Source: Emydura subglobosa (taxonomy: Eukaryota > Chordata > Testudines > Chelidae). Taken from it: 64,000 nt of DNA. The stretch's first letter is position 1, and every line of letters begins with the position of its first letter. This document shows positions 54,860-64,000 of the stretch, piece after piece. The stretch spans positions 10,737,762-10,801,761 of the forward strand of contig ML679961.1 of NCBI GenBank assembly GCA_007922225.1, given 5' to 3'. Made by a program: the position numbers and the translations under genes. Below the pieces are notes generated by a model. That model saw only the letters and a list, made by a program, of their open reading frames with translations, did no database searches and had not been told where the DNA came from.

Positions 54860-55110
54860 ACAGAGTACATCTACACTTGGAGCTGGAGGTGTAATTTCCA
54901 GCTCGAGGACGCTTGCCCACGCTAGCTCTGATCGAACTGGTGTGCTAAAAACAGAAGTGCAGCTGTCCCAGAGCAAGCAGCGGGCGGGGCTAACTGCCCT
55001 GAGTACACATAGGGTCTTGGACGGGATTGTACTCGGGACAACTAGCCCCTCCCACCATTCATGCTGCTGTGGCTACACTTCTATGGAGCTTGAGTGTGGA
55101 CACCCCCGTG
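54860..55110. mobile_element. non-autonomous DNA transposon (CTACACTTGGAG type)
   Basis: The ends 'gtacatctacacttggagct' and 'tggagcttgagtgtggacac' are inverted over about 18 bases. The rest is GC-rich and non-coding. Confidence 0.55.
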
Positions 55111-55174
55111 ATCTGTTAGTGCTATGGGTGAGTTGCTGGTTATTTCTCCACTGCACAACCTAAGGCATCAGAGA

Positions 55175-55330
55175 GGAAGGGTGACCCAGTGGTTAAGGTG
55201 TTAGCCTAGGATGGTGGAGACTAGGGTTCAAGTGCCCCCTCTGCCACAGCCTTCCTGTGGGACTTGGGCAAGTCCCTTCATCTCTCTGGCGATGCCTACA
55301 GAGTACACTAAACCCAGGGTCTGACCCAAC
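55175..55330 (+). mobile_element. tRNA-headed SINE (plus)
   Basis: The head 'gtgacccagtggttaaggtg' is box-A-like, 'gactagggttcaagtgcccc' is box-B-like, and the core 'cttgggcaagtcccttcatc' follows. Both promoter-like boxes sit at tRNA-like spacing. Confidence 0.8.
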
Positions 55331-55429
55331 CCCCGCTTCCAGCCACACAAGTCGGTCTGACTCAGGATGATACTAGGGGACCTTGCTGGGTGGGTCAGAA
55401 CCTGAGTCCCCCTGTAAGTTGGGGTAAAG

Positions 55430-55912
55430 CCCCGTCACTTTGCAGTGTGGATGAAGCTTGAGGCACGGACCCCATGTCAGAAGGTCCATGCAGTGCGGAC
55501 GCATTAGCACAGCTGCGAGACCCAGGTTTACAACACAGTGCAGGCACGGCGAGCGTGTCTACACTGCAATTAGACACCTGCGAGTGGCCCGGGCCAGTTG
55601 ACTGAGGCTCGTGGGGCTTGGGCTAAGGGGCCATTTAACTTTGGTGTAGACATTCAGGCTCGTGCTGCAGCGCAAGCTACGGGATCCTCCCACCTCTCTG
55701 AGTCCTAGAACCCAGGCTCCAGCCCAAGCCCAAACGTCCACACTGCAATTAAATAGCTTGATTCAGACCAGCTGGAGTCAGCTGGCACAGGCCAGCCCCG
55801 GGTTTTTAACTGCAGTGTGGACATTCCAAGCCCACGCTTTAGGATAACACTAGGTCTTGGAAACACTAACTCCCACAGACCCAGGTTTACAATGCAGTGT
55901 AGACATAACTGC
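55430..55912. mobile_element. cluster of GTCTACACTGCA-type DNA-transposon copies
   Basis: 'gtgtctacactgcaattaga' (55555), 'gtccacactgcaattaaata' (55735), 'actgcagtgtggacattcca' (55809), 'tacaatgcagtgtagacata' (55886) and 'cactttgcagtgtggatgaa' (55436) are repeated and inverted ends. At least two related elements are nested or tandem here, with GC-rich interiors built of 'gcccaagccc' modules. Confidence 0.65.
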
Positions 55913-56054
55913 TGTGACTCTGCTCTCCTCTTGTGAAAGAGGGATGACAGAACGTCCCTGCCGCCCGGTGGTGTTGGGCGGGACAAATCAATATAGTCAC
56001 GATGGTGAGGTCCGATGGTAATGCGGGCCACGTAAGCACATAAGACAAGGCACA

Positions 56055-57645
56055 TAACGAGGGTTGGCAGTTGTCCGGCTTTCAACTGGAAAGTCTGATT
56101 TTAAGGGGAACTGTACAGTCTCTGGCCAGAAATATTGACCAGACACAAAAAAATCCGGTTACTGCAATTCCATTGTTCCCTCACCCCGACCCCAAACAGC
56201 CCAAGGCTCCCTTAACCCCCCGAGTGCTGACCGCAAAGCTGGGGAGGGGCAGAGCTGGAGGTGATCCAGCTGCTAGTCCCAGCTGGGCTCGGGGAGGAAC
56301 ACCGGAGAACATAAGAACGGCCATACTGGGTCAGACCAATGGTCCATCTAGCCCAGTATCCTCTCTTCTGACAGTGGCCAATGCCAGGTGCTTCAGAGAG
56401 AATGAACAGAACAGGTAATTATCAAGTGTTACATCCCATTGCGCAGGCCCAGCTTCCCAATCCCTGCCAATCTGGCTAATAACAACTGATGGCCCTCTCC
56501 TCCATGAACTTATCTAGTTCTTTTTTGAACCCCGTTATAGTCTTGTCTTTTCACAACATCCTCTGGCAAGGAGTTCCACAGGTTGACTGTGCATTGTATG
56601 AAGAAATACTTCCTTTCATTCCTTTCAAACCTGCTGCTTATTAATTTCATTTGGTGACCCCCTAGTTCTTGTGTTATGAGAAGGAGTAAATAACACTTCC
56701 TTATTTACTTCCTCCACATCAGTCATGATTTTATAGACCTCTGCCATATTTCCCCTTTGTCATCTCTTCTCCAAGCTGAAAAGTCCTAGTCTTACTAATC
56801 TCTCCTCAGATGGAAGATTTTCCATACCCCTAATCATTTTTGTGGTCCTTTTCTGTGCCTTTTCCAATTCTGATATATCTTTCTTGAGATGGCACGACCA
56901 GATCTGCAGGCAGGATTCAAGATATGGGCGTACAATGGATTTATAAACAGGCAATACAATATTTTCCTGTCTTATTATCTATCCCTTTCCTAATGGCTCC
57001 CAACATTGTTCGCTTTTTTGACTGCCGCTGCACATTGAGTGGATGTTTTCAGAGAACTATCCACAATGACTCCAAGATCTCTTTCTTGAGAGGTAACAGC
57101 TAATTTAGACCCTATCATTTTATGTGTATAGTTGGGATTATGTTTTCCAATGTGTATTACTTTAAATCTATCAACCTTGAATTTCAGCTGCCATTTTGTT
57201 GCCCAGTCACCCAGTTTTGTGATGTCCCTTTATAACTCTTCACAGTCTGCTCTGGACTTAATTATCTTGAGTAGTTTTGTAACATCTGCAAATTTTGCCA
57301 CTTCACTGTTCACTCCTTTTTCCAGATCCTTTATGAATATGTCAGCCAGTACTGGTCCCAGTACAGACCCCTTCCACTTCCCCTGCATGGGCTGCTCCGA
57401 GGGCCCGGTCAGTCCCACCTCCGGGAACCTCCCCAGCTGCCAATAACTCCACCCCCTGCCACTTCCTGCCCCCATCACTCCCTGCAAACTGCAACTGGAC
57501 GGAACAGGAGAGACACGGTCCCCTTCAGCATCCCTCTTCTCTTTATGGTGTGTTGAGCCTTTGGTTGGTTGGGGGGGATGTCCCATTTTGTAGTTTCCAG
57601 TTTTTAGAAATTGGAAAGTTGGTACCCCTATTTCTTCCTGGGGCA
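56055..57645. mobile_element. unclassified inverted-end repeat split by CR1
   Basis: The outer left 'gagggttggcagttgtccgg' and the inverse of the outer right end ('ggaaagttggtacccct' at 57612) look like the two ends of one element with GC-rich interior. A CR1 fills 56308-57395. Confidence 0.35.
56308..57395 (-). mobile_element. CR1 LINE with RT part, broken (minus)
   Basis: The 3' end is 'gaacataagaacggccatac'. The minus frame at 56760-56954 has YKSIVRPYLESCLQIWSCHL and LVRLGLFSLEKR. Further upstream (57230-57390) the frame reads GSVLGPVLADIFIKDLEKGV and AKFADVTKLL, the RT catalytic region, where the second Asp of FADD is replaced by Val (GTT at 57283-57281). Frameshifts and stops separate the pieces. 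It is the same 3' UTR subfamily as the copy at 3894. Confidence 0.88.
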
Positions 57646-57649
57646 AGGC

Positions 57650-59105
57650 AGCTATGCTTCTCCCCTCACTCAGGGCTGCAGGAAAGTCACTATCTAGTCC
57701 TATGAAAGCAACAGCAGAGACAAATAATGGAGTTTATACAAACTGTGCAACGAAGAGCCTTCACCTTAACATGCAGATTGTATGTGTCGTTTGAGTGTCC
57801 TGGTGCTCTGAATGTCTCACCATGGCCTACCCCACCCTGTCGAATGAATACTAAAGATCTATTTTAAATACGCACTAGATTTCTGGAAGAGAGACTGGTG
57901 ACGTATCGGATCAAAGTGGGCTGACAGGAGTTAGAGTACAGCAGCAGGAGACTCTTGCCAACTCAGTCTATTTCCAAAGCAATTTGACTCTTTCATTTTG
58001 GATGCATTCACTCCTAAAAGTCAGACTTAGCAGTATGGAATTGGTGGTCAGACAACGGTGACTGACAGAAGCCATTTCTAGGTGATATTTGAAGGTGTGA
58101 CCTAAGAAGATGGTAGCTTATCCATGCCAAAAAGAACATGGGCCATACCATCAGGTATGCCAGCCAGGTTGGAGCCAATACAAACAATACTCTGTAGGCC
58201 ACTGCTTTAGTGGGAAAGCGAAGGAGGTGTAGCAGTGCTTCCCGCAAATAACTAGCCCTTTGTTTCCACAGTAGAGGAGGAGAGATTCCATGAATAGGAA
58301 ACCTACAGAATTTGTTTGCTTCTGGTACCTTCCACCTCACTTTCAGAGCGCAGTGAATGGAAAACCCTCTTTAATGAAGCATAACTATGTTGTGATTAAG
58401 GCTTATTCTGTCTAAATATTTACTCAGATACCATTTTCTCAGGAAGAGCCTACCGTAGCCTGTGAATCCAGCAGCAAATGATGGAAAGATTAATATGAAA
58501 GATGATTTTTCTGGTTGTTTGAAGAGAGACTCAATGCAGCCAAATGCAGCAGAGACTTTCTAGTTATTTACAAGACCCAGTCAAACAGTTTTCAAGAGGC
58601 AGCACTTTCCTATTCTCTCCCTGAGCTTCCAAAGTTCAGTAGAAAAGCTCTGTCTTTCCCCTCTGGAGCACAGCTGGCGGGCACTGCTATAGGAACAGAG
58701 AGGTAGGAATTTGTGTAAAACAACTCTATTGTTTAGCAGCAAAGATTAAACAAGAAGTCTTGCAAACCCTATTGAAGGATAACTGCTGGTCCTTTGACCT
58801 GCACCTGCAGGTAGAATCAGAATAAGTGAGGCCTTTGGATACTAATCCTGGCCTAAAGAATCCAGAAGAGGAACCAGGCTGACTGATCTTTGAAAAAAGA
58901 AAAGACTAATTAAAGCCAAGTGCTTGAAAAGTTTAGCTCAAAAGGACATTTTTTTTCTGTACATTTGGGCACGTGCTTGTGTCCATTTGTACAGTCTGAT
59001 GTTCGCTCGCTCTCATTCTAAAAGCACAAGACTGTGTTTTTAGTGAGGAAGCATCATCGTTAAGAAAGGCACTTTGGTGGAAAAAGTGTTTAAAACATTT
59101 CTGTT
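57650..59105. other. stretch without recognised gene
   Basis: Unique-looking DNA. The minus-strand frame at 58014-58340 (108 codons) has a Leu/Trp-rich patch but no motif, start context or splice support. Confidence 0.35.
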
Positions 59106-59109
59106 CTAG

Positions 59110-59400
59110 TTCTTATTAATAACAGTAGCACCTCAAGGCCCCAGCTGAAATGGGAGCCTGGTTTTGCGAAGCAGTGTACGCACACATTAAAGAGACAGTC
59201 CCCACCCCAAACAACTTATTGTCCAAACAGACAAGAGAGACAAAAGACGGGTGAAAGCAATTATCATCATCTTCATGGGAAACTGAGTCACAGAGAGCTT
59301 AAGTGATTGCTCAAGGTCACACAAATGCTGTGGCGGAGTAAGGAATTGAAGCCACATCTCCTTAGCCCTGGGCGTTAGCCACAAGATCCTCCTTCCTCTA
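59110..59400 (-). mobile_element. near-complete SINE with LINE-type tail (minus)
   Basis: 'aacagtagcacctcaaggcc', 'taaagagacagtccccaccc' and 'aaacagacaagagagacaaa' are the tail. The reverse core is 'aactgagtcacagagagctt' and 'gctcaaggtcacacaaatgc', then 'ggaattgaagccacatctcc'. Confidence 0.85.
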
Positions 59401-59469
59401 GTCACTGAACTACACTGCAGACAGATACACAATGGTTGATGCATCCAGGGATTAGCTCTCAACCAACCA

Positions 59470-60145
59470 AACACTCGCTCCCTTAGTTACTCTCCCTGTG
59501 GTCTCTCTCTGAACTCAGATTACTCCCTCTTTGTGACTCGGCCCTCCGGCCAGGTCACTATAGTCCTCCCCTTCTGGGGGAAGAAAGACCCACCAGCCAA
59601 ACGATTTATCTTCAGTCTCAGACAATCTTCCAATCCACTGCCCAGACTGTGCCACTTTCCCAGTGCCCGGCATGGGAACCCAGGCCTGCTCTGAGTTCCA
59701 GGCCAGGGACCCTCTGCCCAGCAACCATGATCTACCCATCAGACTTTGCTGTTGTTTCTCTGGGCTCCTTCCTCCCTTTCTTCTCTATCCTCTGGCTCAC
59801 TGCTATGTTTACCAGCCTGGGCTTCCTTCTTTCCCAGTGGCTACTCCCCCCTTTTGGCTTCTAGCTAGACTCTGTAGTTCAGGGCAGGATCCCAGGGTCT
59901 ACTGTCCCCTGCATGTCTCTAACCAACTTTCTTTCTCTCTCGGGAGTGATTGCAGAGCTCCTGGCCACAGCCTCTCCTGCTCTCACCTTGCTGGCTTTAT
60001 ACAAGCCTAGCCTGCCCCGGCCCAGGTGGGCTTCATCAACTGTTAGACTTTATCAGTCCCCAGCTCTCCTCCAGGTGCAGCCTATAAGGTTAATTGGCTC
60101 TTTTTAACCTGTTCAGGTCTTGGGTGGGGTGGACACCCCATCACA
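59470..60145 (-). mobile_element. LTR-like segment, probably solo (minus)
   Basis: The minus strand starts TGTGATGGGGTGTCCACCCC at about 60143 and has a TATA-like CTTGTATAAAGCC near 60004-59992. It contains ACCCACCAGCC-proximal 'ccccagaaggggaggactat' (reverse of about 59560), homologous by eye to 33720-33775. It has no internal ORF and no second copy, so a solo LTR is likely. The end near 59470 is uncertain. Confidence 0.5.
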
Positions 60146-60149
60146 CCAC

Positions 60150-60705
60150 ACCACATCACCCCTCTTTGCATCCCTTCACTGGCTCCCGCTTCTGGATCAT
60201 GTCAAACTAAGCGACTTGTCTTCACTTTCAAGGCCCTTTCACTATCCCAATCCTCTCTCATTCACCGTCAAAGATGTCAGCTCCCGCCTTCAAGCAGCCC
60301 AGGAGGCCAGCCTCCATTGCCCACTTGTTACATTTTCAAACAAGCACCTTTGCGCTTTCTCCCGTTCTTCCCCTGGCGCTTGGGAAGAGCTCCCTGTAAA
60401 CTTTCCAAAAGCTACCTCCTCATTCTCCTTTGAAACCCTCCTCAGAACTCTCCTTTGCCATGATTCCTCCAAAAACGCGACAACAGTTAGGCAGCTGGTG
60501 CACTGAGATCACTGCCGATCAGGCTAACCAATCTTTTCTCATTTGTTCTTTGTACCCATCTGTTGTGTCTCATCTTGTATTTAGATTGTAAAACTCTTTG
60601 GGAGAGGGACTGTCCTTTTGTTCCGTGTCTGTACAGCACCTAGCACCACCGGGTCTGGGTCCATGACCAGGATTCATAGGCACTACAATGATATAAATAA
60701 TAATA
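60150..60705 (+). mobile_element. L2-like LINE 3' end with shared tail (plus)
   Basis: The plus frame at 60120-60506 has the L2/CR1-clade C-terminal signature: SLHWLPLLDHVKLSD, AWEELPVNFPKATSSFSFET and LLRTLLCHD (compare LHWLPV, LWNxLP, FKxxLKTxLF). The 3' UTR that follows, with 'taaaactctttgggagaggg', 'ctgtacagcacctagcacca' and a terminal (TAA)n at about 60687-60703, is the same module that forms the tails of the SINEs in this window. Confidence 0.8.
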
Positions 60706-61685
60706 ATGGATAAAGCAGGCTCTTTACCATTCTGAACAGCTCCTCCAGGCAGGTCCCTGCCTTGCCTACAGCTGAAACTAAACAATTCTTTGTTCATGTG
60801 TATTACAGCCAAGGCTGAGTTACCAGAACCCTTCAGAGCAGTGTCAGCACATCAAAGCACACCAGCCACATGTTGATTACAAAAGAACACCTGCTCCTCC
60901 AATATAACTTGGCTCATCAGATGTCAGTAAAACAGGCCACCACTTTCTGTTCTTTCACTAGCCTGTGAGGTTTCCCTCTGAAGATCTTTGCGGGTTATTT
61001 TCCAAAGGGCCATCTCTAATTTTTACTAATATACTTCGGTACAGCTTTCAGGATGGCAGTTCTTAGAGCAGAAGAATGATCTGCTCAGTGCACATTCCAA
61101 CAATCCAGAAATACTGGCAACAGCCTTCGCAAAGAGGGCAGAGTGATAAACCACAGGGACTGACTCAGCTGTCTAAGCATCCAGTTTGAAATATTCCAGT
61201 GCCCTCAAAATACAGCTTTAAACCTGGTCAGAATTGACCAAATCTTTGCCCTTTCAAGGCCGTTAAACGGAACTGCATGCAGTTTTCAGAGTGGAAGTCT
61301 TTCAGGTGATATTTATAAACTAAAGATTGAATCGTGATTCTGGAGCCAAGCTGTACTCAGCACAGCTGAGGAAAGAAAGGGTCGAGGTGGCTTTATGACA
61401 CCTGACCTACTGGCCATTCCAGTCCACTATGCAACTTAGAGAAGCTTTCAGGCTGATGTAAATTTTACTGTTGGAGATCACCAGAGGTCAGCAGACCTCT
61501 GGTCACCACCCCCATGATGGGGCCAGTAGTGGGAGAGAACATAAAGCTGATATAACTAACACTACATCCCCTGGAGGATCCCCGGTTAGCTGGTTGATCT
61601 GGCTTTCTGTCTGATTTACACTGGCAGAGCAGTAGAAAGCTGGAAGAATTCAGACCAGAATCTGTGCCTTTGCTTGTATTGTGTA
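60706..61685. other. stretch without recognised gene
   Basis: Nothing recognisable. A short palindrome lies at 61480-61503 (10-bp arms ACCAGAGGTC, 4-nt loop). Confidence 0.4.
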
Positions 61686-61689
61686 GATA

Positions 61690-61962
61690 TCAATAATGCT
61701 TTCTTCTTATATGGTGCTTTTCATCCATCGATCTCAAAAGCACTTCACAGTCTTTAATGTATTTATCCTCAGAACACCCTTGTAATTTAGGGAAGCATTA
61801 TTATTATAATTCCCATTTTACAGATGCAGAACTGAGGCACAAACACGCTAACTGACTTAATCGAGGTCACACAGGAAGTCCATGGCAGAGCAGGGAAGTG
61901 AATTTGGGTCTCCCACATCCTAGGCCGGTGGCCTAACCACTAGTCCATCATGCTCCCTTAAA
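61690..61962 (-). mobile_element. MIR-type SINE (minus)
   Basis: Reverse order: 'gatctcaaaagcacttcaca', 'ttattattataattcccatt', 'agatgcagaactgaggcaca', 'gaggtcacacaggaagtcca', 'tgaatttgggtctcccacat' and the head 'tggcctaaccactagtccat'. It is full-length or nearly so. Confidence 0.9.
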
Positions 61963-62950
61963 AATGCCATCACTTTTTTCATAAGAGGAGGAGTTTGTCC
62001 CAGTGTCCTTGGTAAAATGTCCCTTCCCTTTATTGTTGTGCACCATGCAATGCATTGGTTGTCTACCTGAATGTCGCTCTCCCACTCACAAAGATGTTAG
62101 AGCTAGAGTTGGTTGGAATATTGAATTTTCAATAAAAAGGTGGGGGTTTTTAACCCACAATTTTCTTTCCTGTTCCTCTCCCTGTGACCCCAACCAGCTC
62201 TGGCTTTGGGATCCTTCTAGATGAAAGACACAAAGCTAGTGAAATACACTGAGATATGAAAACCTCCCAGGAAACATTCCACATCTCTGAAAGTAGAGAA
62301 TTACCCACCATCCATCCACATTTAATGTGGTAGTTTTGATTTCCTATCTAAATCCTACCTATAGACAGAAAGAATGGTATATTTCTGGGCTCAAAAACGA
62401 GTTTATCTGAAATCGATATTGGTGAGCATCACTAAGGATATCTTGAGGATGTCTCATGGGTAGGCCTAGGCAATCAAATGCTCCCAGCAAAGGAATGTTA
62501 ATCACTTAATCAAAAACCTGACCTAGGAAGCAGGAGGAATCCCCCCACAACCTTAAAATCTGATATTACACGTGCAAGGGAATTTTTGACATTATTTAAT
62601 ATTTTAGAATGGACTCATTCAGAGAACAGACAATGATCTCAAAAGGGAAACCAATGAAAATTAACACACCTGAAATCGTAATCCTAGCAGTGAAGTGAAA
62701 TTCAAGTCTCTCTAGTAATGTCTGGTAATTTTTCTGGGGCAATGCTTAATGGTCAGAAGTGGGAACTGTATTATTTGTGTCATTTGAAGTCGAGTTACTT
62801 GTTGCAGGCCCGATTCAGCAAAGTGCTTAACAACTGCTGTTGTGCCAATGAGGGAGAAGGGCATGGCCCCGTCACAGGTAGGACACTGGCTGCTGGTTAC
62901 TTCTGGCAGCAGGCACTGCTCCACCTCTACTCCCAACCCACCCACCCACC
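61963..62950. other. stretch without recognised gene
   Basis: A short inverted-repeat family patch ('gttggaatattgaattttca') lies at 62110-62130 and 'ccaaccagctctgg' at 62192. Otherwise nothing recognisable. Confidence 0.35.
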
Positions 62951-62954
62951 ATAT

Positions 62955-63560
62955 TGATGAAGAACTGTTATGCTGCCCTGGCAACGAGCAATGAGGAATC
63001 GCCCCCCAAAGGGGGAGGAGGAGAAGCCACGTACCCCTAAGCCTGGGAGGATCACAGCCACCACTCCCAGGAGGAAATGTAGGGTAGTGGTGGTTGGTCA
63101 CTCTCTTCTGATTGGGATGGAGGCACCCATCTGTCGGCCTGACATGACATCTCAGGGGGAGTATGCTGCCTGCCAGAGGCCCTATCCGAGACATTACACA
63201 GGGATTGTCGAGGATCATCCAGTCCTCTGACTACTACCCCCCACTGCTCATCCATGTGGGCACTAATGATACTGCGAGGTCTGACCTGGAGCAGATCAGA
63301 AGTGACTACAGGGCTCTGGGAGTAGGGGTGAAGGAGCTGGGGGTGCAGGCGGTGTTCTCTTCGATCCTTCTGGTCAAGAGTAGGGGCTCAAGCAGAGACA
63401 GATGTGTCCTAGAAGTGAATGTCTGGCTGCGAGGATGGTGTCGCCAGGAGGGCTTTGGCTTCCTTGACTACGGGATGCTGTTCAAAGAAGAAGGACAGCT
63501 AAGCAGAGATGGGGTCCACCTACCGAGGAAGGGGAAGAGCATATTGTGATACAGACTGGC
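62955..63560 (+). pseudogene. CR1 ORF1 SGNH-esterase domain, frameshifted
   Basis: The plus strand encodes an SGNH/GDSL-type hydrolase as found in CR1 ORF1 proteins. Block I is VVVVGHSLLIGMEAPICRPD (Ser codon at 63102), with GHS where GDS is usual. Block III is LLIHVGTNDTA (GTND at 63259-63270), followed by VVFSSIL-like VQAVFSSILLV. Block V is SRDGVHLPRKGKSIL with the catalytic Asp and His at 63508-63519. Block I and the rest lie in two frames, broken near 63160. It ends at a stop at about 63547, followed by YRLANLVRRALN in frame. In CR1 this domain precedes ORF2. Here ORF2 is mostly missing and a late RT piece follows within about 150 bases. Confidence 0.8.
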
Positions 63561-63633
63561 TAACCTAGTGAGGAGGGCTTTAAACTAGGTGTGATGGAGG
63601 CAAGTGACAAAAGACCACAGGTAAGTCACAAAC

Positions 63634-64000
63634 ATGGAGACCTGGGAGAAGGGTCAGAATCTGTGGGTAGCCTGGGCTGTTATAGCAGAGATAAGGGAGA
63701 GACAAGAGAAAGACCCAAAAGTGCATGACTGGGCAACAAAATGGCAGATGAAATTCAATGTTGATAAATGCAAAGTAATGCACATTGAAAAATATTATCC
63801 TAACTATACATATAAAATGATGGGGTCTAAATTAGCTGTTACCACTCAAGAGAGAGATCTTGGAGTCATTGTGGATATTTTTTTGAAAACATCCACTCAA
63901 TGTGCAGCGGCAGCCAAAAAAAGCAAACAGAATGTTGGGAATCATTAGGAAAGGGATAAATAATAAGACAGAAAATATCATATTACCTCTTTATAAATCC
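63634..64000 (+). pseudogene. CR1 ORF2 fragment (post-catalytic RT region), runs off window
   Basis: The plus frame reads WATKWQMKFNVDKCKVMHIE, then KLAVTTQERDLGVIVDIFLK and TSTQCAAAAKKSKQNVGNH, the part of CR1 ORF2 just after the catalytic Asp pair. It continues decayed to 64000 ('ggaaagggataaataataag' and 'ttacctctttataaatcc'), where the window cuts it. The endonuclease and RT core are absent between the ORF1 end and about 63690, so an internal deletion joined ORF1 to late ORF2. Confidence 0.85.

Noticed and set aside
62712..63218. 168-codon minus-strand frame
   Set aside because: Antisense to the CR1 ORF1 esterase region; its composition shows no family.
1..64000. CRISPR arrays, tRNA or rRNA genes, bacterial operons
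   Set aside because: The window is clearly vertebrate repeat-rich DNA. No regular spacer-repeat pattern was seen, and no cloverleaf was found apart from tRNA-like SINE heads.

Overview
The window looks like non-coding, repeat-rich nuclear DNA of a sauropsid, most likely a turtle, with a crocodilian as second choice. This rests on pattern recognition. There are many CR1 retrotransposon tails (3' ends reading TGATTCTATGATTCT, and the 'gaacataagaacggccatactgg' type 3' UTR in two copies). There are also MIR/CORE-type SINEs, L2-like, RTE and TX1-like LINE remnants, hAT-like and other short inverted-repeat elements, and two endogenous retroviruses with long degenerate env regions. I found no complete host gene, no rRNA or tRNA gene, no CRISPR array and no bacterial features. 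The only candidate host coding segment is a 30-codon terminal exon on the minus strand at 18389-18478, with a good splice acceptor.

Layout. 1-2000: AT-rich sequence with repeat fragments and two ZNF143/STAF-like motifs. 2006-3110: GC-rich, LTR-like retrotransposon block with a 40-bp minisatellite. 3250-3890: purine-rich stretch. 3894-4372: CR1. 4580-5080: LTR-like segment. 6380-8990: MIR, a TX1-like LINE 3' end (minus) and a GC-rich flank with (AGC)n and a minisatellite. 9000-33600: mostly unique AT-rich DNA with scattered SINEs, inverted-repeat elements, two LTR-like segments (22.2 kb and 25.2-26.4 kb) and the candidate exon. 33.6-37.5 kb: an L2-like LINE split by a retrovirus (ERV-A, minus) that keeps an LTR, an open SU-like env frame and the end of integrase. 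38.55-39.63 kb: a decayed RTE LINE. 39.99-44.93 kb: a second retrovirus (ERV-B, minus) with both LTRs, a coiled-coil gag-position ORF and a broken env but no visible pol; a CR1 copy and a hAT-like MITE sit inside its env. 45-64 kb: more CR1, SINE and MITE copies, an LTR-like segment next to an L2-like LINE 3' end, and at the right edge a rearranged CR1 that keeps the ORF1 SGNH-esterase domain.

The genes here do not form a pathway. The coding content is that of selfish elements, and the biology is in the order of insertion and the sharing of parts. SINEs share a 3' tail with an L2-like LINE, CR1 copies land inside older elements, one retrovirus splits an L2-like LINE, and two retroviruses have LTR edges similar enough to suggest related families. 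Retroviral genes are described only as they stand, with their breaks; nothing has been reconstructed. All identities rest on motif reading by eye, and boundaries of old repeats are uncertain by tens of bases.
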